The notes: generated from the sequence alone by a model not told the origin. A stretch of 64,000 bases of DNA from Nocardioides sp. S-1144 (GCF_005954645.2 NZ_CP040695.2:620001-684000), one strand, 5' to 3'. Positions 33,380 through 42,428 are shown, counted from the stretch's first letter. Program-made: numbers and translations.

Positions 33380-35380
33380 ATGGCGACGACCGATGCTGCT
33401 GCTCCTCCCGCGAACGACGACCGGCCCGGCTATCGGCAGCCGCACGTCGACGTCCCCGCGCTCACCGCGCTCCTGGACGGTCGCCACGCCGGGGTCCGGG
33501 CGCTGGTGCGCTCCCAGCTCGTCGAGCACGCCCAGGTGCTCGTCGACGCCGAGGAGATGACGACCGAGGCCTTCCGTGAGCGGGTCCGCGACGTCGTCGT
33601 CGAGATGGCCGCGACCGGCCAGACCGCGATGGGCTTCCCGACCGAGTACGGCGGCGGCGGCGACATCGGCGCGTCGCTGGCGGCGTTCGAGACGCTGGCG
33701 CTCGGCGACCTGTCGGTGCTGGTCAAGGTGGGGGTGCAGTTCGGCCTCTTCGGGGGCGCGGTGCTGCAGCTCGGCACCGCCCGGCACCACGAGCGCTACC
33801 TCGCCGACATCGTCTCGGGTCGCCTGATGGGCTGCTTCGCGATGACCGAGACCGGGCACGGCTCGAACGTCCAGGCGCTCGGCACCGTGGCCACCTACGA
33901 CGCCGGCACCGAGGAGTTCGTGATCACCACGACCCGCGACGACGCCAGCAAGGACTACATCGGCAACGCCGCCGTCCACGGCGAGCTGGCCGTGGTCTTC
34001 GCCCAGCTCGTGGTCGGGGGCGAGTCGCGCGGGGTGCACGCGTTCGTCGTCCCCATCCGGGTCGACGGCCGCCCGGCGCCCGGGGTGCGGATCGAGGACG
34101 ACGGGCTCAAGATGGGCCTCAACGGCGTCGACAACGGCAGGCTCTGGTTCTCCGAGGTGCGGGTGCCGCGCGAGGCGCTGCTCAACCGGTTCGCCGACGT
34201 CACCGCGGACGGCGACTACGTGAGCGAGATCGAGAACCCCAACAAGCGCTTCTTCACCATGCTCGGCACCCTCGTGCAGGGGCGGGTCTGCGTCGGCGGC
34301 GCCGGGATCAACGCCTCGAAGGTGGCGATCGCGATCGCGGTCAGGTACGCCCTGCGACGTCGTCAGTTCGAGGCCGGCAGCGAGGCCGAGGAGGAGCTGC
34401 TCCTCGACTACGGCCTGCACCAGCGCCGGCTCCTCCCGCTGCTCGCGCGCACCTACGCGCTGCACTTCGCCCAGGAGGTCGTGGCCGGCCAGGTGCACGA
34501 CGTCTTCTCCGGCGTCCTGGACGCCGACGCCGGTCCGGGCGAGGTCGACCTGGCGCGACGCCGCCTCGAGTCGCGCGCCGCCGGTACCAAGGCGCTCGGC
34601 ACCTGGCACGCCACCCGCACCATCCAGGAGTGCCGGGAGGCGTGCGGCGGCGCCGGCTACCTGGCGGTCAACCGGTTCGCGGCCCTCAAGGCCGACACCG
34701 ACGTGTTCACCACGTTCGAGGGCGACAACCACGTCCTGCTGCAGCTGGTCGCCAAGGGGCTGCTGACCGACTACGCCAGCGAGTTCGAGGAGATGGACCA
34801 GTTCGGGATGGTCCGGTTCGTCGCGGCGCTGTCGGTCGGGACCGTGATCGAGCGGACCGGGGTCCACGCCTGGCTGGAGCGCATCAGGGACGTCCTGCCC
34901 GGCGACGAGTGGGACCAGGACGCCGGCCTGCTCGACCCCGACTACCAGCTCGCCATGTACCGCTACCGCGAGGAGCACACCCTGGCCGCCGTCGCGCGCC
35001 GGCTCAAGCGCGGCATCGACCGCGGGATGAACCCGGGCGCGGTCTTCTCCCGGGTCCAGGACCACGTCATCGCCGCCGCCCGCGCCCACATGGAGCGGCT
35101 GGTGCTCGAGGCCTACGTCGAGAAGATGCGCGCCCTGCCCGAGGGGGACCTCAAGGTCGCCCTCAACCTGCTCTGCGACCTGCACGCGCTCACCGGCATC
35201 GAGGCCGACCGCGCCTGGTTCCTCGAGCACGGCCGCCTCTCCGCCCAGCGCAGCAAGGCGATCACCCGCGAGATCTCGTCGCTGTGCCGCAAGCTCCGTC
35301 CGCTCGCCGGCGACCTGGTCGACGGGCTGGGGGTGCCGCCCGAGATGCTGCGGGCGCCGGCGCTGGTCGGCGAGGCCTGA
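33380..35380 (+). CDS. Acyl-CoA oxidase/dehydrogenase (ACOX-like)
   Basis: This 666-aa flavoprotein introduces the trans-2 double bond into acyl-CoA in beta-oxidation. It has the four-domain ACOX layout: helical N-terminus, the beta domain with MTETGHGSNV starting at residue 155, VPIRVDGRPAPGV, and two helical domains with the catalytic-base segment FTTFEGDNHVLL (Glu447 at the expected position). Length matches peroxisomal-type oxidases (about 660 aa) rather than ordinary dehydrogenases (about 380 aa). It heads a three-gene set; the next start overlaps its stop as TGATG. Whether it uses oxygen or an electron-transfer protein cannot be read from sequence. Confidence 0.88.
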   Translation: MATTDAAAPPANDDRPGYRQPHVDVPALTALLDGRHAGVRALVRSQLVEHAQVLVDAEEMTTEAFRERVRDVVVEMAATGQTAMGFPTEYGGGGDIGASLAAFETLALGDLSVLVKVGVQFGLFGGAVLQLGTARHHERYLADIVSGRLMGCFAMTETGHGSNVQALGTVATYDAGTEEFVITTTRDDASKDYIGNAAVHGELAVVFAQLVVGGESRGVHAFVVPIRVDGRPAPGVRIEDDGLKMGLNGVDNGRLWFSEVRVPREALLNRFADVTADGDYVSEIENPNKRFFTMLGTLVQGRVCVGGAGINASKVAIAIAVRYALRRRQFEAGSEAEEELLLDYGLHQRRLLPLLARTYALHFAQEVVAGQVHDVFSGVLDADAGPGEVDLARRRLESRAAGTKALGTWHATRTIQECREACGGAGYLAVNRFAALKADTDVFTTFEGDNHVLLQLVAKGLLTDYASEFEEMDQFGMVRFVAALSVGTVIERTGVHAWLERIRDVLPGDEWDQDAGLLDPDYQLAMYRYREEHTLAAVARRLKRGIDRGMNPGAVFSRVQDHVIAAARAHMERLVLEAYVEKMRALPEGDLKVALNLLCDLHALTGIEADRAWFLEHGRLSAQRSKAITREISSLCRKLRPLAGDLVDGLGVPPEMLRAPALVGEA

Positions 35381-35928
35381 TGTCGGCCGTCGTCCTGCCC
35401 GGGCGCGCGTACCCCGCGACGATGCCGCTGCTCGCGCTCGCCACCACCGTGCTCGAGCGCCACGGGCACGACGTCCGCGCCGTCTCGTGGTCGCTGCCCG
35501 ACGGCGTCCCCGACGACGCCGACGCGTGGGTCGAGGCCCGGCTCGTGGAGGCGCTGGACGGCGAGGTGCCGCACGTGCCCGACGTCGTCGTCGCCAAGTC
35601 GCTCGGGACCCGCTCCGCCCCGTACGTCGCCCGGCGCGGCTGGCCCGCCGTCTGGTTCACCCCGCTCCTGCGCGACGCGGCGTGTGCCGCGGGGATCCGC
35701 GCGAACCCGGCGCCGCAGCTCGTCGTCGCGGGTCTGGCCGACGGCCTCCACGACACCGAGGTCGCCGCCGGGCTAGGTGACGCGGTGACCGTCCTCGAGG
35801 TCGAGGGTGCCGACCACGGGCTGAGCCGCGGCGACGGCGCCCCCGACGACGACGTCCTGGCCGACGTCGAGCGGGCGCTCGACGCCTTCGTCGGCGCCCT
35901 GCCGCGCACCCGGGGGAGGGCCTCGTGA
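35380..35928 (+). CDS. Small alpha/beta-hydrolase-like protein
   Basis: This 182-aa protein has an alpha/beta pattern: an N-terminal VVLPGRAYPATMPLL strand-turn, then DVVVAKSLGTRSAPYVA in which KSLGT stands where a nucleophile elbow would be, and late EVEGADHGLSR with an Asp and His suited to a triad. It is shorter than classic hydrolases and resembles actinobacterial hypothetical proteins of the KANL3/Tex30-like hydrolase type. It is translationally coupled to the acyl-CoA oxidase (TGATG) and to the methyltransferase (GTGA). Function is not known. Confidence 0.75.
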   Translation: MSAVVLPGRAYPATMPLLALATTVLERHGHDVRAVSWSLPDGVPDDADAWVEARLVEALDGEVPHVPDVVVAKSLGTRSAPYVARRGWPAVWFTPLLRDAACAAGIRANPAPQLVVAGLADGLHDTEVAAGLGDAVTVLEVEGADHGLSRGDGAPDDDVLADVERALDAFVGALPRTRGRAS

Positions 35929-36587
35929 GGCTGCCCGGTCTGCGTCCGTGGAGCGACGACCCGCTGTGGGCGAGCGTCTACGACTGGTCGGTCGAGCACC
36001 CGATCGCCGGGGGCGCGCTGTGGCGGGTCGGCATCCACAGCGACCTGCGCCGGCTGCACGACGCCGCCGGCGAGCTCAGCCTGCTGCCGGCCGGGACCCG
36101 CGTGCTCGACGTCCCGTGCGGGGGCGGGGTCGCGCTGCGCGGCGTCACCGTCGGCCAGGGCCTCGACTACGTCGCCGCCGACATCGCCCCGGCGATGCTC
36201 GAGCGCACCATGGACTCCGCCCGGCGCCGCGGCCTGGAGGACCAGGTGGAGCCCCGGCTCGCCGACGTCGGCAACCTGCCCTTCGACGACGCGTCCTTCG
36301 ACCGGGTCGTCTCCTTCATCGGCCTGCACTGCTTCCCCGACCCGGCCCGCGCCGTCGTCGAGATGGTCCGCGTGCTGCGGCCCGGCGGCGTCCTCACCGG
36401 CAGCGCCGTGCTCAACGACACCGGGATCGTGCACGAGCCGCTGCGACGGGTCGGCCGGCTGGCCGGCCTGATCGGCCCGTCCTGCACCGGCCCCGAGCTG
36501 CTCGGCTGGCTCCGCGCCGAGGGCGTCCGCGACCCGGTGCTCGAGCTGTCCGGTGCGATCGGGTACTTCCGCGGCGTCAAGGGGTGA
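35925..36587 (+). CDS. Class I SAM-dependent methyltransferase
   Basis: This 220-aa enzyme has a Rossmann methyltransferase core: motif I VLDVPCGGGVALRG, motif II YVAADIAPAMLERT, then VGNLPFDDASFDRVVSFIG and MVRVLRPGGVLTGSAV, as in the UbiE/Methyltransf_11 group. The start GTG overlaps the previous stop by four bases. The N-terminal 30 residues (DDPLWASVYDWSVEHPIAG) are typical of small-molecule or lipid methyltransferases in actinobacteria. The acceptor is unknown. Confidence 0.85.
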   Translation: MRLPGLRPWSDDPLWASVYDWSVEHPIAGGALWRVGIHSDLRRLHDAAGELSLLPAGTRVLDVPCGGGVALRGVTVGQGLDYVAADIAPAMLERTMDSARRRGLEDQVEPRLADVGNLPFDDASFDRVVSFIGLHCFPDPARAVVEMVRVLRPGGVLTGSAVLNDTGIVHEPLRRVGRLAGLIGPSCTGPELLGWLRAEGVRDPVLELSGAIGYFRGVKG

Positions 36588-36597
36588 GGCCCGCGAG

Positions 36598-36629
36598 GAG
36601 TTTCACCGCTGAGGCGGTGAAACTCCCGC
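36598..36629. repeat. Hairpin element A (terminator-like), paired with 37785-37816
   Basis: GAGTTTCACCGC and GCGGTGAAACTC form a perfect 12-bp stem with loop TGAG, 10 bases after the methyltransferase stop. The same 32 bases recur at 37785-37816. Beyond the stem, CGCTCCTGTCATGAAG here matches the reverse complement of CTTCACGACAGGAGCG beside the other copy, so the extended elements are in inverted orientation. Confidence 0.8.
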
Positions 36630-36684
36630 TCCTGTCATGAAGTTTTGTGCAGTGAGCGTGAGTTCCGTCCGTTCGTGAGGCCCG

Positions 36685-37641
36685 TCAGGCGGTCAGCGCC
36701 AGGGCGAAGGCCCGGCGGATGCGACGAGCAAGCTCGATCGGGCGGGAGAGGTCGGACCACGTGATGCGGATGACGGTCCACCCGGTCAGCTCGCGGACCA
36801 GGTCCTCGCGGTTCTTCTCCCGGATCACCATCTGTTCGATGCTCTCGCCCGGCCGGCGGTAGCGGTGGTACTTCTCCGCGCCGTCGAACTCCACGACGAC
36901 CCTGTGCTCCGGCCAGGCGAAGTCGACCCGCGCCGCAAGGGTGCCGTTCGGCCGGAAGATCTCGTACTGGGGCGTCGGCCTCGGCAAGCCCTGCTGCCAG
37001 AAGGCGTAGTGCGCCCGGGTCTCCCCGACAGACTCGATCCGGCCGTCGGCCAGGAGCGCGACGGGGTGGTGCAGCAGCGAGCCCGGCCACCGGGTCTGCG
37101 CCTCGTACGCCGCGGCGATCTCGTCCGGGGTGGTCAGGCCCGCGTTGAGGAAGTGGTTGGCCTGCACCAGGGCCGCCTCGACCCCGTCGGTGCAGGCCGT
37201 CTCGAACACGGCGCGTGCGGGAACGGTGAGCCAGTGACCGTCCTGCCGGCGTAGGTCGCCGACGAGGCACGAGCCGGCGTGGTGCACCACACGGCTCTGA
37301 CGGCGGCCACCACCGGCGAGGTGGGTCAGGTGGACGTTCGCGAGGTCGAGGCCCCACGCAGGCCCGCCTTGGACGATGCACGAGCTCGCGTGCGACAGCG
37401 CGACGTGGTCGGCGTACAGGCGCATGACGGCCCGGCACAGGAGGCGGTGCCGTTCACGGGCGTCCGCCTCGCGCCAGACATCGCGACTGCAGTAGGCGCC
37501 GTGCCTGATCCGCACGAGCACACCGCCCCGGACGAGTCGTGCCAACGCGTTGTCGTCGATCCCGGAGACCACGGCGTCGCGGCGCAGGAGGAGGCCGTCG
37601 TTGTCCCAGAGATGGGCAGCCGGGCTCGGCGGGCGGATCAT
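36685..37641 (-). CDS. AbiEi-like / DUF559 nuclease-fold protein
   Basis: This 318-aa protein joins two parts seen in actinobacterial orphan genes. The N-terminal 60 residues form a winged-helix-like AbiEi antitoxin domain (DAVVSGIDDNALARLVRGG, then LVRIRHGAYCS), and the middle is like the AbiEi C-terminal region. Residues about 235-305 match DUF559/very-short-patch-repair folds: Asp240, Glu251 in VVVEFDGAEKYH, Asp253 and Lys257 give a PD-(D/E)XK-like site. No AbiEii toxin gene is adjacent. It stands alone between two related hairpin elements, so it may have moved as a cassette. DNA-binding regulator or nuclease roles are both possible. Confidence 0.75.
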   Translation of the reverse strand: MIRPPSPAAHLWDNDGLLLRRDAVVSGIDDNALARLVRGGVLVRIRHGAYCSRDVWREADARERHRLLCRAVMRLYADHVALSHASSCIVQGGPAWGLDLANVHLTHLAGGGRRQSRVVHHAGSCLVGDLRRQDGHWLTVPARAVFETACTDGVEAALVQANHFLNAGLTTPDEIAAAYEAQTRWPGSLLHHPVALLADGRIESVGETRAHYAFWQQGLPRPTPQYEIFRPNGTLAARVDFAWPEHRVVVEFDGAEKYHRYRRPGESIEQMVIREKNREDLVRELTGWTVIRITWSDLSRPIELARRIRRAFALALTA

Positions 37642-37784
37642 GCGACCGACTGTGCGCCGAACGGGACGTCGCCGAAAGCCGTCGCGCAGCCCCTGTGGAC
37701 AACCGCGCTGGCGACGTCACGAACCGGGCAGCGACGCGCTGATGAAACCCACGCTCCCGGTGTGAAGCTTCACGACAGGAGCGT

Positions 37785-37816
37785 GAGTTTCACCGCTGAG
37801 GCGGTGAAACTCCCGC
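37785..37816. repeat. Hairpin element B (terminator-like), paired with 36598-36629
   Basis: The 12-bp stem and TGAG loop are identical to element A. It lies 19 bases past the 3' end of the leftward ppa gene and is a good terminator for it. A separate palindrome, GTGAAGCTTCAC, is at 37762-37773. Confidence 0.8.
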
Positions 37817-37834
37817 GGGCGGGACCGCCGGAGG

Positions 37835-38332
37835 TCAGTGGGGGAGCGGGTTGGCCTTGAGCCGCTCGAAGGAGGCGAGGACCTCGGCCTCGGCCTCGGT
37901 GCGACCGACCCAGTCGGCGCCCTCGACGGACTTGCCGGGCTCGAGGTCCTTGTAGACCTCGAAGAAGTGCTGGATCTCGAGCCGGTCGAACTTCGGCACG
38001 TGGTTGATGTCGCGGATGTGCTCCTGGCGCGGGTCGGACGCCGGCACGCACAGCACCTTGTCGTCGCCGCCGGCCTCGTCGGTCATGCGGAACATGCCGA
38101 TCGCGCGGCACTTGATCAGGCAGCCCGGGAACGTCGGCGCCTGGAGCAGCACCATCGCGTCGAGTGGGTCGCCGTCGAGGCCGAGGGTGTGCTCGATGTA
38201 CCCGTAGTCGGTCGGGTACTGCGTCGAGGTGAAGAGCATCCGGTCGAGCCGCATGCGGCCGGACTCGTGGTCCACCTCGTACTTGTTGCGCTCACCCTTG
38301 GGGATCTCCACCAGTACGTCGAACTCCAGCAC
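37835..38332 (-). CDS. ppa: Inorganic pyrophosphatase (family I)
   Basis: This 165-aa cytoplasmic enzyme hydrolyses pyrophosphate. Family I signatures are intact: [37 protein letters not shown] with the metal-binding DGDPLD, and [12 protein letters not shown]-like [14 protein letters not shown] follows. GTG 38332 is chosen because GGAGG sits six bases upstream and the protein then begins LEFDVLVE like other actinobacterial enzymes; ATG 38338, directly abutting GGAGG, is the alternative and adds two residues. It is divergent from dacB, as in Streptomyces and mycobacteria. Confidence 0.95.
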   Translation of the reverse strand: MLEFDVLVEIPKGERNKYEVDHESGRMRLDRMLFTSTQYPTDYGYIEHTLGLDGDPLDAMVLLQAPTFPGCLIKCRAIGMFRMTDEAGGDDKVLCVPASDPRQEHIRDINHVPKFDRLEIQHFFEVYKDLEPGKSVEGADWVGRTEAEAEVLASFERLKANPLPH

Positions 38333-38429
38333 GTGCATCCTCCGGTCCAGTCGTGATCGGCCCGTCGATGGCCGCCGCCGGGTCAGTCTCGCGCACAATG
38401 GCCCGGTTCGCGCAGCGGAGGGGGCCTCG

Positions 38430-39914
38430 ATGGTCGGGAGTGACGTACGACACGGTCGGCCGGCGACCCCTCTACGGGGCCGCGGAGCCGACCGGGGCGC
38501 CGTCCGCGGGACCCTCGCGCTCGTGCTGGTCCTGGCCCTGGTGGCCGGCGGTCTCGCCGCCTGGCACTACGACGTCCTCGACCGCTTCCGCGGCACCGAC
38601 GACGCGGTCGCCGGTCCGGCCGACCCTGCGACCGTCGCCCCGCCGACGGGCGTCGAGGTGCCCGAGGTCGGCGCGCCCGCCCCGGTCGCCGCGAGGTCCC
38701 CGCGCGGCGGGGTCGACGCCGCCGCCGTCGAGGCAGCGCTCGCGCCCTACCTCCGCGACCGCGACCTCGGTCGCCACCTGCTGGTCGAGGTGGCACCCCT
38801 GACCGGCGCTCGCGCGGCCTTCACCTCCGGCCGCGGGACGGCGATGCCGGCGTCCACCACGAAGGTCGTCACCACGACGGCGGCGCTGCTCGCGCTGGGC
38901 CCGGACCACGTGTTCACCACCGAGGTCCGCGCCTCCGGCAACCGGGTCGCGCTGGTCGGCGGCGGCGACCCCTACCTGGAGCGCGGCCCCGCCGAGCTCG
39001 ACGGCAGCCCCTGGCCCTACCCGGTGCGCGCCGACCTCGAGACCCTCGCGCAGGCGACCGCCGAGGCGCTGAGGGCCGAGGGACGCCGGCGGGTGCGGCT
39101 GGTCGTCGACGACTCGGCGTTCACCGGTCCCGCCGAGAACCCGACCTGGGAGGACGGCTACGTCTCCTCCGGCGAGGCCGCCCCGACGTCGGCGCTCTGG
39201 GTCGACCAGGGCCGCGTGCGCAGCGGCCTGGGCCGGGTCGCCGACCCGGCGCTCGAGGCCGGGACGTCGTTCGCCCAGGCCCTGGCCGCGGCCGGCGTCA
39301 CCGTCGTCGGGGCACCGACGCGCGGCGTCCTCGCCGGTGCCCCCGTGGTCGCGTCGATCGACAGCCCGCCGCTGCGCCAGATCGTCGAGCGGGCCCTCGA
39401 GGTCAGCGACAACGACGCCAGCGAGGTGCTGCTGCGCCACGTCGGGGTCGCCGTCGGCGGGGAGGGGTCGATCGAGGCCGGGCGGGCCGGCGTCCGCACG
39501 GTCCTGCGCCGCGCCGGCGTCGACCTGGGCGCCTCCGAGCTGTACGACGGCAGCGGCCTGTCCCGGCAGAACCGGCTCGACCCCTCGGTGCTCGTCGACG
39601 TGCTGCGGCTTGCCGCCTCCGACGACCACCCCGGCCTGAGGCCGGTCGTCACCGGGCTCCCGGTCGCCGGCTTCACCGGGTCGCTCACCGACCGGATGAC
39701 CGAGGGGCCCTCCGCCGGCCTCGGCCGGGTCCGGGCCAAGACCGGCACCCTGAGCTCGGTGAGCTCGCTGGCCGGCCTGGCGACCGACGTGGACGGCACG
39801 GTGCTCGTCTTCGCGCTGATGGCCGACCGGGTGTCGCTGGAGAAGGGGCTCGACGCCCGGGTGGTCATGGACGCCGCGGCCGCCGCCCTCGGCGCGTGCG
39901 CCTGCGCCTCCTGA
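38430..39914 (+). CDS. dacB: D-alanyl-D-alanine carboxypeptidase/endopeptidase (S13)
   Basis: This 494-aa penicillin-binding protein trims peptidoglycan peptides outside the membrane. A membrane anchor or signal segment lies at about residues 27-50. All three active-site motifs are present: SxxK at Ser142-Lys145 in PASTTK, SDN at 326-328 and KTG at 437-439. The peptidase S13 insert domain lies between the first two. GGAGG eight bases before ATG 38430 decides the start; a longer open frame upstream overlaps ppa. The protein ends in Cys-containing ACACAS, an odd but non-catalytic tail. It keeps the conserved ppa-dacB-metalloprotease-tilS order. Confidence 0.94.
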   Translation: MVGSDVRHGRPATPLRGRGADRGAVRGTLALVLVLALVAGGLAAWHYDVLDRFRGTDDAVAGPADPATVAPPTGVEVPEVGAPAPVAARSPRGGVDAAAVEAALAPYLRDRDLGRHLLVEVAPLTGARAAFTSGRGTAMPASTTKVVTTTAALLALGPDHVFTTEVRASGNRVALVGGGDPYLERGPAELDGSPWPYPVRADLETLAQATAEALRAEGRRRVRLVVDDSAFTGPAENPTWEDGYVSSGEAAPTSALWVDQGRVRSGLGRVADPALEAGTSFAQALAAAGVTVVGAPTRGVLAGAPVVASIDSPPLRQIVERALEVSDNDASEVLLRHVGVAVGGEGSIEAGRAGVRTVLRRAGVDLGASELYDGSGLSRQNRLDPSVLVDVLRLAASDDHPGLRPVVTGLPVAGFTGSLTDRMTEGPSAGLGRVRAKTGTLSSVSSLAGLATDVDGTVLVFALMADRVSLEKGLDARVVMDAAAAALGACACAS

Positions 39915-39961
39915 CCCTCCCTCTGACCCACCCTCCGACCCCGTCCCCGACCCTGCCCCAC

Positions 39962-39997
39962 GGCGTCGGGACCGGCGTCGGGACCGGCGTCGGGACC
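39962..39997 (+). repeat. Three tandem 12-bp repeats
   Basis: GGCGTCGGGACC occurs three times without interruption, just after the dacB stop. It is noncoding and may simply reflect slippage. Confidence 0.8.
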
Positions 39998-40182
39998 GGT
40001 GCCCGTCGGGGCCCGAGGAGGGGCTCCGAGACCCCGGTCCAGACCACCTCGTGGCCGCCTAGCGGCAAGTCCCGGCAACTGTCCAGGCAAATCTGACTCT
40101 GTTACTGAACGTTGGAGAACTTGTGGACTCAGTGGGAACGAGTCGAGAGGTCCACTTCGTAGGGTCGTGAGCGGTGGTGGCG

Positions 40183-40274
40183 CCGCGCACCTGGGGGGAT
40201 CGCGGCACACGCCAGGTACGTGAAGGACCCGCTCGGCTGTCTCTGGGGGGAGATCAGGCCGCCAGCGGGTCCTT
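40183..40274 (-). ncRNA. 6C-like small RNA
   Basis: On the minus strand two stem-loops each expose six consecutive cytosines. The first pairs AAGGACCCGCT (40274-40264) with AGCGGGTCCTT (40233-40223), with C6 at 40250-40245 in the loop. The second pairs CCGCG (40205-40201) with CGCGG (40187-40183), with C6 at 40198-40193. Two hairpins with C6 loops define the actinobacterial 6C RNA family. The true ends are not clear; no U-tract or promoter is obvious. The RNA is antisense to the gap between dacB and the metalloprotease gene. Confidence 0.65.
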
Positions 40275-40341
40275 CCGATTTTTCGGGCCCCGCAGGTCCG
40301 CGCCGCCGGCCGGCCGTCTCCTGGCCGCTCGGGTGCCCGGG

Positions 40342-40347
40342 TAGGTT
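40342..40347 (+). promoter_or_regulatory. Leaderless -10 box for the metalloprotease gene
   Basis: TAGGTT is followed by six bases and the ATG at 40354. Confidence 0.6.
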
Positions 40348-40353
40348 CGGCGC

Positions 40354-41424
40354 ATGACGAAGCCCGGCGGCCCGGACCCGCGCGCCATGGTCGACTGGGA
40401 CCTCGCCGTCCGCGTCGCGAGCCGGATCGCCGGCGACGGCCCCGAGGTCAGCCGCACCGAGGCCGAGGACGCCGTGGTCGAGCTCCGCGACGGCGCGAAC
40501 GCCTCGACGGCCTACGTCCGCGACTTCACCGGCCTCGAGACGCCGGTCCACGACGACCCCGAGCGGGGCGCCCCGGTCCTCGTGGTCGACCGGCCCGGCT
40601 GGATCCAGGCCAACGCCGACGCCTTCGGTCACCTCCTGGGCCCGCTCGTCGACCGGCTCACCGAGCGCAAGGCGCCGTCGGGGCTCGCGGTCGCCGTCGG
40701 CTCCCGCGTCACCGGCGTCGAGGTCGGCGGCCTGCTCGGCTTCCTGGCCGGCAAGGTGCTGGGCCAGTTCGACCCGTTCCACGCCCCCGACGGGCGGCTG
40801 CTGCTCGTCGCGCCCAACATCGTCCACGTCGAGCGCGAGCTCGACGTCGACCCGCACGACTTCCGGCTGTGGGTCTGCCTGCACGAGGAGACCCACCGGG
40901 TGCAGTTCACCGCCGTCCCGTGGATGCGCGAGCACCTCTTCTCCGAGGTGCAGGCGCTGGCCGCGACGGTGAGCCCCAGCGGCGTCGACGAGACGTTCAA
41001 GCGGGTCACCGAGACCATCCGGGGCGGTCCGCAGCGGCTCGGCAGCGCGAGCATCGTCGACCTGATGAGCACCCCCGAGCAGCGCGACATCCTCGACCGC
41101 GTCACCGGGATGATGTCGCTGCTCGAGGGCCACGCCGACGTCGTCATGGACGGCGTCGGCCCCACCGTCATCCCCTCGGTCGGCACCATCCGGCGCCGCT
41201 TCAACCAGCGCCGCAAGGGCGCGGGCAGCCTCGACCGGCTGCTGCGCCGGCTGCTCGGCCTGGACGCCAAGATGGCGCAGTACCGCGACGGCGCCGAGTT
41301 CGTCCGGGCGATCGTCGACAAGGTCGGCATGGCCGAGTTCAACGCCGTGTGGGACCGCGCCGAGAACCTCCCGTCCAAGGCCGAGCTCTCCGACCCGGAG
41401 GCCTGGGTGAGCCGCGTCCTGTGA
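40354..41424 (+). CDS. Zinc-dependent metalloprotease (DUF2342 family)
   Basis: This 356-aa protein carries a zincin motif HEETH (177-181) in VCLHEETHRVQF, with a downstream acidic segment LLEGHADVVMD that likely supplies the third ligand. It belongs to the DUF2342/“coenzyme F420 biosynthesis-associated” family found next to tilS and hpt in many actinobacteria; the F420 label is historical and no F420 gene is here. No signal peptide is seen, so it is probably cytoplasmic. The ATG follows a leaderless -10 box. The substrate is unknown. Confidence 0.88.
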   Translation: MTKPGGPDPRAMVDWDLAVRVASRIAGDGPEVSRTEAEDAVVELRDGANASTAYVRDFTGLETPVHDDPERGAPVLVVDRPGWIQANADAFGHLLGPLVDRLTERKAPSGLAVAVGSRVTGVEVGGLLGFLAGKVLGQFDPFHAPDGRLLLVAPNIVHVERELDVDPHDFRLWVCLHEETHRVQFTAVPWMREHLFSEVQALAATVSPSGVDETFKRVTETIRGGPQRLGSASIVDLMSTPEQRDILDRVTGMMSLLEGHADVVMDGVGPTVIPSVGTIRRRFNQRRKGAGSLDRLLRRLLGLDAKMAQYRDGAEFVRAIVDKVGMAEFNAVWDRAENLPSKAELSDPEAWVSRVL

Positions 41425-41446
41425 GCCACCCCGAGGGCGGTGCGGT

Positions 41447-42412
41447 GTGAGCCTCGACCCGGCCGTCGCGGCGGTCCGCCTGGCCGTGCGACGCAGCCTC
41501 GGGCAGGCCGACGGCGACGTCGTCGTGGTCGCCTGCTCCGGCGGCGCCGACAGCCTCGCCCTGCTGGCCGCGGCCGCCTTCGAGTGCCCCCGGCTCGGAC
41601 GCCGGGTGGTCGGCGCCGTCGTCGACCACGGGCTCCAGGACGGGTCCGCGGAGCACGCCGACCGGGTGGTCGCGCAGATGGCCGCGCTCGGCGCGGACGA
41701 GACGTTGAGCGCCCGCGTACGGGTCGAGGGCACCGGCCGCGGCATCGAGGCGGCCGCGCGGGAGGCGCGCTACGCCGTCCTCGAGCAGGTCGCCGAGCGC
41801 GTCGGCAGCACCACGGTGCTGCTCGGCCACACCCTGGACGACCAGGCCGAGACCGTGCTGCTCGGGCTCGCCCGTGGCAGCGGGGGACGCTCGATGGCCG
41901 GCATGCGCCCCGCCTTCGACGTCTTCCGGCGTCCGCTGCTCGGGATCACCCGCGCCCGGACCGAGCAGGCCTGCGCCGCCGAGGGCATCGAGTTCTGGCG
42001 CGACCCGCACAACGACGACCCGCGCTTCACCCGGTCCCGGGTGCGTCACACGGTGCTGCCCATGTTGGAGCGCGAGCTGGGTCCCGGCGTCGCCGAGACG
42101 CTCGCCCGCACCGCGGAGCAGCTGCGCCCCGACATGGAGGCCCTCGACGACCTCGCCGACCTCGCCTTCCTCGAGGCCCGCGTCGACGACGGCCTCGACG
42201 TGCCGACCCTCGCCGAGCAGCCGCTGGCGATCCGCTCGCGGGTGGTCCGGCTGGCCGCGCTGGCGGCCGGCAGCCCGGCGTCGGAGCTGTTCCACGTGCA
42301 CGTGACCGCGCTGCTCGCGCTGGTCGCGGGCGACGTGCGCGGGCAGGTCCAGCTGCCCGGGCACGTCACGGCGTTCCGCGACCGCACCCGGCTCGGCTTC
42401 CGACCCACCTGA
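41447..42412 (+). CDS. tilS: tRNA(Ile)-lysidine synthase
   Basis: This 321-aa enzyme modifies the CAU anticodon of tRNA-Ile2 to lysidine. The PP-loop SGGADS is at 31-36, followed by VVDHGLQDGSAEHA and LGHTLDDQAETVLLGL, and the RSRVRHTVLPMLE segment typical of the catalytic domain. As in other actinobacteria it lacks the long E. coli C-terminal tRNA-binding domain. The start is GTG 41447, 22 bases after the metalloprotease stop. Confidence 0.95.
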   Translation: MSLDPAVAAVRLAVRRSLGQADGDVVVVACSGGADSLALLAAAAFECPRLGRRVVGAVVDHGLQDGSAEHADRVVAQMAALGADETLSARVRVEGTGRGIEAAAREARYAVLEQVAERVGSTTVLLGHTLDDQAETVLLGLARGSGGRSMAGMRPAFDVFRRPLLGITRARTEQACAAEGIEFWRDPHNDDPRFTRSRVRHTVLPMLERELGPGVAETLARTAEQLRPDMEALDDLADLAFLEARVDDGLDVPTLAEQPLAIRSRVVRLAALAAGSPASELFHVHVTALLALVAGDVRGQVQLPGHVTAFRDRTRLGFRPT

Positions 42413-42416
42413 CCCC

Positions 42417-42422
42417 TAGGGT
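42417..42422 (+). promoter_or_regulatory. Leaderless -10 box for hpt
   Basis: TAGGGT is followed by six bases and the ATG at 42429; it lies five bases after the tilS stop. Confidence 0.6.
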
Positions 42423-42428
42423 CGGAGC

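Larger units (their letters stand above)
39915..40353. other. Intergenic region between dacB and metalloprotease
   Basis: No protein gene is credible here. It contains a C-rich leader after dacB, three tandem copies of GGCGTCGGGACC (39962-39997), a less GC-rich stretch around 40090-40140, the 6C-like RNA on the minus strand, and the -10 box of the metalloprotease gene at 40342. Confidence 0.7.

Noticed and set aside
39915..40180. A short protein gene after dacB on the forward strand
   Set aside because: The small open frames are Pro/Thr/Arg-rich or made of the 12-bp repeat, with no ribosome site or -10 box.
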